Source: a virus
Length of the DNA stretch: 47,975 nucleotides
Reading direction: 5' to 3' (one strand)
IMG/VR virus record: IMGVR_UViG_3300026321_000004
Span: 1 to 47,975 of that record
Shown: piece by piece, positions 42,162 to 47,975 of the stretch
Layout: each line of letters opens with the position of its first letter
How positions within the stretch are numbered: the first letter of the stretch is position 1
Translations under genes and position numbers: made by a program
Notes under the pieces: model-generated
Told to the model about the DNA's origin: nothing
The model's input: only the letters and a program-made list of their open reading frames with translations
Databases searched by the model: none

Positions 42162-42667
42162 TGACAACAAGGATCCCTACAATGTATGGAAGGTACTATG
42201 TTCTCACTACCGTTTGGCGTGGTAGAGAATATGATATCACTGTGTTTAGATCTAAGTTATCAAAACTTCAGAGACCTCAAGCACAGAGGATAGCGGATAG
42301 TGTCTATCCTGGTAGTAGGGTTATCAAGTATCATGAATCAGATCCCACTGAAGGACCAGTTATATTAACAACTGAAGGTCTAGCAGCAATTACTGGTGAG
42401 AGTGGTACAGGTTTAGCAGCAAAAACTAAGAAGTCATCTAGCTGGAAGAAGAAAACTCAATCCAAGAAACCTCTGAAACCAAATCCTTCAGATGGTCATT
42501 GGGAAGCTAGTAGTTCAAAACAATCTTTACCACCTGCAGTTGGTGGGGTATATGGAGAAGAAGCACCTCCAGGAAGAGAGAAACAAGTTAAAGCTTTAAA
42601 GAAAAAAGTAGGCAAGGACAAAGCATACGCATTTGCGTGGGCACAACATAATAAAGGAAAAAAGTGA
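42161..42667 (+). CDS. Hypothetical protein with basic linker and conserved C-terminus (168 aa)
   Basis: The N-terminal 60 residues (MYGRYYVLTTVWRGREYDIT, then RIADSVYPGSRVIKYHES) look like a small folded domain. Residues 85-125 are a lysine-rich linker (TKKSSSWKKKTQSKKPLKPN). The C-terminus (GVYGEEAPPGREKQVKALKK, then AYAFAWAQHNKGKK) recalls a short tail motif I associate with several marine T4-like phage proteins, which may bind nucleic acid or another virion part. No enzymatic residues were recognised. The gene lies between gp16 and gp17, so a packaging or head-linked role is possible, but nothing in the sequence proves it. Confidence 0.6.
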   Translation: MTTRIPTMYGRYYVLTTVWRGREYDITVFRSKLSKLQRPQAQRIADSVYPGSRVIKYHESDPTEGPVILTTEGLAAITGESGTGLAAKTKKSSSWKKKTQSKKPLKPNPSDGHWEASSSKQSLPPAVGGVYGEEAPPGREKQVKALKKKVGKDKAYAFAWAQHNKGKK

Positions 42668-42816
42668 TGTCAAGAGCAACTGAATTAAAATCTGAACTTC
42701 AAGTTCTAGAAGCATTTCGAGATACTGGCCGTGCCAGAATCTTGAGATCCATGCTAGAATACGAACTAAGAAAGGAGGAATTCAGTCATGACCACAATTT
42801 CCGAAGACCGTCTTGA
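42667..42816 (+). CDS. Tiny hypothetical protein (49 aa)
   Basis: The ATG overlaps the last base of the preceding stop (AAG TGATG). The translation starts MSRATELKSELQVLEAFRDT, continues with GRARILRSMLEYELRKEEF and ends HDHNFRRPS. A single charged amphipathic helix is likely. The gene is too short for automated detection at usual cutoffs. Its stop lies 27 bases inside the next reading frame, so the two are overlapped. No family is recognised, but codon pattern and tight coupling support it as real. Confidence 0.5.
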   Translation: MSRATELKSELQVLEAFRDTGRARILRSMLEYELRKEEFSHDHNFRRPS

Positions 42817-42949
42817 TCCAGATTGGATTGATTATGAGGGTGTGATAGGGTATGACCAAATTGAACATAAGTATACTTTACAATTAAACCGTCATATTCA
42901 TTGGTTTAGTAGTAAAGAAGAGGCTGAGGAATACTTAGTAACGCATTAG
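42788..42949 (+). CDS. Tiny hypothetical protein (53 aa) with strong ribosome-binding site
   Basis: A full AAGGAGG sequence at 42772-42778 sits 9 bases before the ATG at 42788, one of the strongest Shine-Dalgarno sites in the window. The translation is MTTISEDRLDPDWIDYEGVI, then YDQIEHKYTLQLNRHIHWFS and SKEEAEEYLVTH. The pattern is a short beta hairpin followed by a helix. The gene ends one base before the gp17 start, so its translation may be coupled to the packaging motor. Function unknown. Confidence 0.55.
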   Translation: MTTISEDRLDPDWIDYEGVIGYDQIEHKYTLQLNRHIHWFSSKEEAEEYLVTH

Positions 42950-42950
42950 T

Positions 42951-44642
42951 ATGGCAACGAATTCTGGAGATTTTTACTTAGGTAATCCCAATCTGAAAAA
43001 GGTTGGGACACAGATTGATTTTACCCCAGAGCAAATACAGGAGTACATCATATGTAAGGATGATCCTGTATATTTTGCTAAGAACTATATCAAGATCATC
43101 TCACTTGATGAGGGTATAGTTCCATTTAAGATGTGGGATTTTCAAGAGGAATTGATTACAAAATTCCATGAGAACAGATTCAATATAGCGAAGCTACCTC
43201 GACAGACTGGTAAGTCCACTACGTGTGTGTCTTACCTTTTGCATTATGTTTTGTTTAATGATAATGTTAATGTAGGTATACTTGCAAACAAGTTATCTAC
43301 TGCTAGAGATCTACTTGGTAGACTTCAACTAGCATATGAACAATTACCTATGTGGTTACAGCAAGGGATAATTGTATACAACAAAGGTTCAATGGAGTTG
43401 GAAAATGGATCAAAGATATTGGCAGCTTCTACATCTGCAAGTGCTGTCCGAGGCATGTCGTTCAATATCATTTTCCTCGACGAGTTCGCCTTTGTCCCAA
43501 ATCATATCGCAGAAGCATTCTTTAGTTCTGTTTACCCTACTATTACTTCTGGTACAAAAACGAAAGTAATAATTATATCAACTCCATATGGTATGAACCA
43601 CTTCTATAAGTTGTGGACTGATGCTCAGAAGAATAGAAATGGATATGTATGGACGGAAGTTCATTGGAGTAAAGTGCCTGGCAGAGATGCCAAGTGGAAA
43701 GAAACTACTATTGCCAATACATCTGAAAGACAGTTCACTCAAGAGTTCGACTGTGAGTTCTTGGGATCTGTTGATACTTTAATTGCTGCATCTAAACTTA
43801 GAAATTTAATATATGATGAACCTGTACAATCAAGTCAAGGGTTAGATGTTTATGAAAGTCCTATTGATGGTCATGATTATATTATTTGTGTTGACGTATC
43901 TCGTGGTCTGGCTCAGGACTATAGTGCGTTTGTGGTCATTGATATATCTAAGGCTCCGTGGGCTTTAGTAGCAAAATATAGAAACCATGATATCCGACCA
44001 ATGTTATTCCCCAACGTTATCTACAACGTTGCTACAAATTATAATAAAGCATATGTTCTGATAGAAGTTAATGATATTGGAGAAGCAGTTGCATCTATGC
44101 TTCATTATGATATTGAATATGATAATGTTTTAATGTGTGCAATGCGTGGTAGAGCAGGTCAAGTAGTTGGTACTGGATTCTCAGGCAATAAAACTCAGAT
44201 GGGAGTTAAGATGTCTAAGACAGTTAAAGCACAAGGATGTTCTAACTTAAAGACTCTTATAGAAGATGATAAGTTACTTGTTAAGGATTACAACATTGTT
44301 GCTGAGCTCACTACCTTCATACAGAATAAACAATCATTTGAAGCAGATGAGGGTCACCATGATGACTTAGTGATGTGTTTAGTTATCTTTGCATGGTTGG
44401 TACAGCAGGAATACTTTAAAGAAATGACGGATCAGGATATCCGTAAGAGAATATATGAAGAACAAAAGAACCAGATAGAGCAAGACATGGCACCATTTGG
44501 TTTTATTCAGGATGGATTGGAAGATGAACAGGTAGTAGACAGTGAAGGAAACATTTGGACCATCGATATGAATGATAAGGATCCAGATAATTGGAAGGTA
44601 GATGAGTATGGCGATAGGAATTTTATGTGGGAGTATCGCTGA
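42951..44642 (+). CDS. 17: T4 gp17-like large terminase (ATPase-nuclease)
   Basis: All terminase hallmarks are visible. The Walker A variant LPRQTGKST spans residues 82-90, and Walker B IIFLDEFAFV (173-182) carries D177 and E178. The coupling motif STPYG is at 210-214. The nuclease centre has D315 in IICVDVSRG, E372 in IEVNDIGEA and D471/D472 in GHHDDLVM. The length is 563 aa against 610 in T4. This motor translocates DNA into the prohead and cuts concatemers. The gene begins one base after a tiny gene with a strong ribosome-binding site. The nuclease residues are intact, so it is expected to be active. Confidence 0.95.
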   Translation: MATNSGDFYLGNPNLKKVGTQIDFTPEQIQEYIICKDDPVYFAKNYIKIISLDEGIVPFKMWDFQEELITKFHENRFNIAKLPRQTGKSTTCVSYLLHYVLFNDNVNVGILANKLSTARDLLGRLQLAYEQLPMWLQQGIIVYNKGSMELENGSKILAASTSASAVRGMSFNIIFLDEFAFVPNHIAEAFFSSVYPTITSGTKTKVIIISTPYGMNHFYKLWTDAQKNRNGYVWTEVHWSKVPGRDAKWKETTIANTSERQFTQEFDCEFLGSVDTLIAASKLRNLIYDEPVQSSQGLDVYESPIDGHDYIICVDVSRGLAQDYSAFVVIDISKAPWALVAKYRNHDIRPMLFPNVIYNVATNYNKAYVLIEVNDIGEAVASMLHYDIEYDNVLMCAMRGRAGQVVGTGFSGNKTQMGVKMSKTVKAQGCSNLKTLIEDDKLLVKDYNIVAELTTFIQNKQSFEADEGHHDDLVMCLVIFAWLVQQEYFKEMTDQDIRKRIYEEQKNQIEQDMAPFGFIQDGLEDEQVVDSEGNIWTIDMNDKDPDNWKVDEYGDRNFMWEYR

Positions 44643-44657
44643 AGAAGGGCCTTTTTC
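44641..44657 (+). terminator. Weak hairpin with T-tract after gp17
   Basis: GAAGAA (44641-44646) can pair with TTTTTC (44652-44657) around a GGGCC loop, with one G-T pair, giving a T-rich hairpin immediately after the gp17 stop. It may act as a factor-independent terminator or attenuator just ahead of the late-like motif for gp18. The stem is short and mostly A-T, so support is limited. Confidence 0.3.
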
Positions 44658-44663
44658 TAAATA
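44656..44663 (+). promoter_or_regulatory. Late promoter-like motif TCTAAATA (gp18)
   Basis: One base different from T4 TATAAATA, 39 bases before gp18, in the only intergenic gap of about 60 bases in this half. Sheath genes need high expression, which suits an own late promoter. AGGAG at 44691-44695 gives the ribosome-binding site. Confidence 0.45.
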
Positions 44664-44702
44664 ATATTAGACAAAAATTGATTTATCATCAGGAGTAAAC
44701 GC

Positions 44703-46688
44703 ATGGCTAGCACGCTCTTATCACCAGGAGTTGAGATCCAGGAAAGGGATCTGACTATCGGGTCGATTGAGACGGTTGAAGTTAACGTTGGTGCAATCGC
44801 AGGTGCTTTTCAGAAAGGACCAGTATTGACACCAGTACGCATATCAAACGAATCTCAACTAATCGAACAATTCGGTGAACCCACCGATGCAAACGCTGAG
44901 ACTTGGTGGACAGCCGCTAGTTTCTTATCATACGGTGGTGTACTTGACGTAGTTAGATGTGCGACAAGTGGACAGTTAAGTGCGTCAGACGATGCAGTAA
45001 CTTCACCTTACACACTATCAATAGCAACAAAGGATATCTACGAAGCAACATATTTTGGTGCTGCTGCTAACCCATTCAAGTGGGCTGCAAGAGATGTAGG
45101 TGCAGAAGCAAATGCTATTCGTGTAGCAGTTATTGATAAAGGTGCAGACGTTACTTTAACTCTTGACGGTGCTCTAGCCACTACTACCGTCGGAACTGCA
45201 ATTGCGAATACTGCTGGAACCAAGTCTGGTTACATCTACGAATGGGATGGTTCTGGAAATAAAGTTTCCATTCTTACTTCTGATACATGGACAACTGCTG
45301 ACATTGTTGAGAACGGTGTTACCGACCTTAACGTTACTACAGTTGGTAGTTGGTATGATGATCAAACTGTCTTCACAGGTTTAAGTTGGAATTCAATTGC
45401 TCCACGCCCAGGCACTTCTCCTTATGTTGCTGCTCGTGGTGGTTCTAATGATGAATTCCACATTGCAGTATGGGATGCAACTGGTGCAATCAGTGGTGCT
45501 CCTAATACTCTTCTTGAGAAGTTCACTTATGTTTCTAAAGCAAACAACGGTAAGACTTCACAAGGTGCAGTTAACTATTACCCACAAGTAGTGCTTGAGA
45601 AATCAGCATATATCTACTGGGGTTCTCACGAAACTGCAGTATATGATCTAAGTGCTAACCAAGCAGCTACTGGTGGTAACATCGCTGGTACAAGTAATGC
45701 TGGTTCAGATAGCACAACTGCATTTGACTTGTTCGGTGCTCCTACTTCATACACCTTCCAGAAAGGTGCTGAAAGTTTAGGTGCAACTTCTGGAGAGATC
45801 CTCATAGGACTTCAAGAGTTTGCAGACACTGAAACAGTTCAGATCGACTATCTTATTGCAGGTCCAGGAGATACTAGCAGTAAGACTAACACTCAAAGTA
45901 TTGCATCCAGCGTCTTAACAATTGCTGCAGGTCGTAAAGACTGTGTTGCTTTTGTTTCTCCTTATAGAGGAGACGTTGTTGGAGTAACAAGTTCTGCTAC
46001 ACAGACAAATAATGTAGTTGACTTCTACTCTACATTAGCATCTACTTCCTTCGGTGTATTTGATAACACTTGGAAGTATGTTTATGACCGCTTTGCTGAT
46101 AAGTACCGTTACATTCCTGTCTGCGGAGACGTTGCAGGATTATGTGCCGCTACTACTGCTAACGGTTTACCTTGGTTCTCACCTGCTGGTTTGAACCGTG
46201 GTGCAATTAGAAATGCTGTTAAACTAGCATATTCACCAACAAAATCTGAAAGAGATAAACTCTACCAGAATAGAATTAACCCAGTTACTTCTCTTCCTGG
46301 TCAGGGCATTCTACTTTTCGGAGACAAAACTGCTCTCGCTTCACCATCTGCATTTGATCGTATCAATGTCCGTCGTCTATTCAACGTGATAGAAAAGACA
46401 ATTGGCAATGCTGCGAAGGGGGTTCTTTTTGAACTTAATGACGAGTTCACTCGTAACAACTTCAAGAATGTTGTCGAACCATATCTTAGAGGCATTCAAG
46501 CCGAAAGAGGTATTACTGACTTCTTGGTAGTTTGTGATGAGTCCAATAACACTGGAGCCGTCATTGACGCTAACGAGTTTAAGGCTGATTTCTACATCAA
46601 GCCAGCACGCTCGATTAACTTTATCACACTTACTTTCGTAGCGACACGCACAGGCGTATCGTTTGAGGAAGTTATTCCCCGCAGATAA
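44703..46688 (+). CDS. 18: T4 gp18-like contractile tail sheath protein
   Basis: The N-terminus MASTLLSPGVEIQERDLTIG with SIETVEVNVGAIAGAFQKGP and the C-terminus FLVVCDESNNTGAVIDANEF, ADFYIKPARSINFITLTFVA, TRTGVSFEEVI are characteristic of T4-like sheath subunits. The length of 661 aa is close to the T4 protein (659). The sheath polymerises around the tube and contracts on infection. The middle (residues about 100-420) is variable, as expected for the exposed sheath domains. It is preceded by AGGAG and a late-like motif, in line with high expression. Confidence 0.93.
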   Translation: MASTLLSPGVEIQERDLTIGSIETVEVNVGAIAGAFQKGPVLTPVRISNESQLIEQFGEPTDANAETWWTAASFLSYGGVLDVVRCATSGQLSASDDAVTSPYTLSIATKDIYEATYFGAAANPFKWAARDVGAEANAIRVAVIDKGADVTLTLDGALATTTVGTAIANTAGTKSGYIYEWDGSGNKVSILTSDTWTTADIVENGVTDLNVTTVGSWYDDQTVFTGLSWNSIAPRPGTSPYVAARGGSNDEFHIAVWDATGAISGAPNTLLEKFTYVSKANNGKTSQGAVNYYPQVVLEKSAYIYWGSHETAVYDLSANQAATGGNIAGTSNAGSDSTTAFDLFGAPTSYTFQKGAESLGATSGEILIGLQEFADTETVQIDYLIAGPGDTSSKTNTQSIASSVLTIAAGRKDCVAFVSPYRGDVVGVTSSATQTNNVVDFYSTLASTSFGVFDNTWKYVYDRFADKYRYIPVCGDVAGLCAATTANGLPWFSPAGLNRGAIRNAVKLAYSPTKSERDKLYQNRINPVTSLPGQGILLFGDKTALASPSAFDRINVRRLFNVIEKTIGNAAKGVLFELNDEFTRNNFKNVVEPYLRGIQAERGITDFLVVCDESNNTGAVIDANEFKADFYIKPARSINFITLTFVATRTGVSFEEVIPRR

Positions 46689-46707
46689 TTAAAGGAGCAC
46701 TCTAACA

Positions 46708-47313
46708 ATGGCACAATCATCAGCCAAAGCACTTGGAATTCTTACGTTCCAAAAAGCAATAAGAGGTGGTGTAAGACCTAACCTCTTCTCAGTAACACAT
46801 CCTTGGAACATTCCTAATGTTGCACCTCCAGAAATAAGTGAGACGGAAGATGCTGTTACTTACATGTGTAAGTCTGCTGCATTGCCAGCAACTAATGTAG
46901 GTACAGTTGAATTGCCTTTCCGTGGACGTGTAATTAAAGTTCCTGGAGATAGAACTTATGAAACTTGGACAGCAACATTCTATCAGGATGATGCATTTGA
47001 GTTACGTTCTGCATATGAAAAGTGGATCGAGGTAACCAATGGAGTGGATGCTAACACTGCAGAATCTAATGTTGCAGATATATTCACTAATATTACTATT
47101 GACCAACTAGATAAGTTTAAGGGTGACAAGTCCAACTTACAAGTTATTCGTAGATATGAATTGATTGCTGCATTCCCAGTAAGTGTTTCTCAAGTATCAC
47201 TTGCTTATGACAACAATGATTCTTACGAAGAGTTTGATGTTGAGTTTGCTTATCAATACCATGTTACCAAAGAAATTGGTAATAACTTGGTAAGTACCTC
47301 TGCTGGTGGCTAA
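46708..47313 (+). CDS. 19: T4 gp19-like tail tube protein
   Basis: AAGGAG at 46692-46697 gives a clear ribosome-binding site. The protein (201 aa, T4 163) contains the tube-fold pattern MCKSAALPATNVGTVELPFR, GRVIKVPGDRTYETWTATFY, ELRSAYEKWIEVTNG and a C-terminal YELIAAFPVSVSQVSLAYDN, then DSYEEFDVEFAYQYHVT. These segments match T4-like tube monomers, which stack as hexameric rings inside the sheath. The gp18-gp19-gp20 order confirms the call. Confidence 0.92.
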   Translation: MAQSSAKALGILTFQKAIRGGVRPNLFSVTHPWNIPNVAPPEISETEDAVTYMCKSAALPATNVGTVELPFRGRVIKVPGDRTYETWTATFYQDDAFELRSAYEKWIEVTNGVDANTAESNVADIFTNITIDQLDKFKGDKSNLQVIRRYELIAAFPVSVSQVSLAYDNNDSYEEFDVEFAYQYHVTKEIGNNLVSTSAGG

Positions 47314-47320
47314 CTAAATA
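47313..47320 (+). promoter_or_regulatory. Late promoter-like motif ACTAAATA (gp20)
   Basis: A TAAATA-containing variant of the late motif, beginning at the last base of the gp19 stop and 23 bases before gp20. It shares CTAAATA with the motifs at 27554 and 44656. Confidence 0.4.
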
Positions 47321-47343
47321 GTAGGTAAGGAACCACAAATATT

Positions 47344-47975
47344 ATGGCAGAGTTATTCGGTTTCTCGTTTAAGAAGAAGCAGGACAAGGAGAGAGCTCCC
47401 TCTCCTATCCAACCTTCAAGCGAGGACGGCGCAACCAGTTATATTGCAGGAGGTTACTATGGTCAATACCTTGACCTAGACGGTAACTTCAAGACCGAAT
47501 TTGATATGGTTAAGAAGTATCGAGAGATGGCGATGCATCCAGAAGTGGATTCAGCCATCGAAGATATTATCCATGAAGCAATAGTTGCAGACTTGAATGA
47601 TAGTCCTGTACAAATTAACCTTGACATGCTTGAGGTTAGTGACGCAGTTAAGACTATGATACGTGATGAGTTTGAATATATTAAAAACTTATTTGGATTT
47701 GATAGCAAAGCCCATGAGATATTCCGTAGATGGTATATCGATGGGCGTTTATATTATCATAAAGTAATTGACCTTGATAGACCTACAGAAGGAATTAAGG
47801 AAGTTAGATATGTTGATCCACATAAGATTAAGAAAGTAAGGCAGATCAATAAACCAAAGACAGCAGATCAATTTATGAAGTATGACTTTGGTAAGTCAGA
47901 AGAATACTTTATATACAATCCTAAAGGTCTGAATAATACATCTGCTAATAGCGGAATTAAGATTGCGAAAGATGC
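47344..47975 (+). CDS. 20: T4 gp20-like portal protein, 5' part (runs off window)
   Basis: The frame is open from the ATG at 47344 to the end of the window, giving about 210 residues of a longer protein. The sequence has the T4-like portal N-terminal pattern: MAELFGFSFKKKQDKERAPS, DMVKKYREMAMHPEVDSAIE, DIIHEAIV, KAHEIFRRWYIDGRLYYHKV and VRYVDPHKIKKVRQI. The portal is the dodecameric vertex through which gp17 packages DNA and to which the neck attaches. Its location after gp19 is the T4 order. The 3' end and stop lie beyond the window. Confidence 0.93.
   Translation, partial: MAELFGFSFKKKQDKERAPSPIQPSSEDGATSYIAGGYYGQYLDLDGNFKTEFDMVKKYREMAMHPEVDSAIEDIIHEAIVADLNDSPVQINLDMLEVSDAVKTMIRDEFEYIKNLFGFDSKAHEIFRRWYIDGRLYYHKVIDLDRPTEGIKEVRYVDPHKIKKVRQINKPKTADQFMKYDFGKSEEYFIYNPKGLNNTSANSGIKIAKD

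Noticed and set aside
1-47975. CRISPR arrays, tRNA genes, insertion sequences and host photosynthesis genes
   Set aside because: I looked for spaced direct repeats, cloverleaf arms, transposase motifs and photosystem proteins and saw none. The repeats present are degenerate protein repeats within coding sequence.

Overview
The window is a stretch of the late (virion structure) region of a T4-like contractile-tailed marine phage, most likely a cyanophage-type myovirus or a close uncultured relative. The evidence is a T4-ordered block of neck gp13, neck gp14, tail completion gp15, small terminase gp16, large terminase gp17, sheath gp18, tube gp19 and portal gp20 at the right end. Other pointers are the low GC, NATAAATA-like late-promoter motifs, very large tail-fibre ORFs with the N-terminus MATRIKLKRST, and a run of 2-oxoglutarate/Fe(II) oxygenase genes. 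All supported genes are on the + strand and packed tightly, often with ATGA, TAATG or longer overlaps. No photosynthesis gene, tRNA, integrase, IS element or CRISPR array is visible, so the host cannot be fixed from this window.

Layout. Positions 1-24311 hold a fibre/adhesin module. It contains the 3' end of a fibre protein, a 68-aa coiled-coil gene, a 2403-aa fibre (beta-helix, LamG-like, GxGY repeats, cupredoxin-like), a 177-aa structural protein, and a 4185-aa giant with a split beta-helix and tandem Cys-containing repeats. A fibrinogen-like adhesin, a 93-aa partner and a further fibre follow. Positions 24314-25875 hold two unrecognised proteins. Positions 25829-27562 encode an apparent fusion of a U32-like Fe-S domain to a SAM-methyltransferase-like domain. 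Positions 27592-29781 hold a glycine-rich plus fibrinogen-like adhesin and a small partner. Positions 29771-32660 hold five consecutive overlapping genes that each look like a 2OG-Fe(II) oxygenase. Positions 32685-33177 hold two small genes. Positions 33206-38323 encode a 1705-aa protein with a cupredoxin-like segment, an intact subtilisin-type protease domain and six Ig-like repeats. Positions 38325-47975 are the neck, terminase, tail and portal cassette, with four small accessory genes between the two terminase subunits.

Reading of the whole. The right half makes the head-tail connector, packaging motor and tail. The left half appears to make the host-recognition apparatus, with several adhesins sharing a similar N-terminal segment and carrying different C-terminal binding modules. 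The least explained part is the middle. There, a redox/metal-rich accessory set (U32-like/methyltransferase fusion, five oxygenases, cupredoxin-like domains on a protease and on a fibre) is interleaved with the adhesins and preceded by late-type promoter motifs. One inference is that the phage chemically modifies its own fibre proteins or host-surface polymers late in infection.
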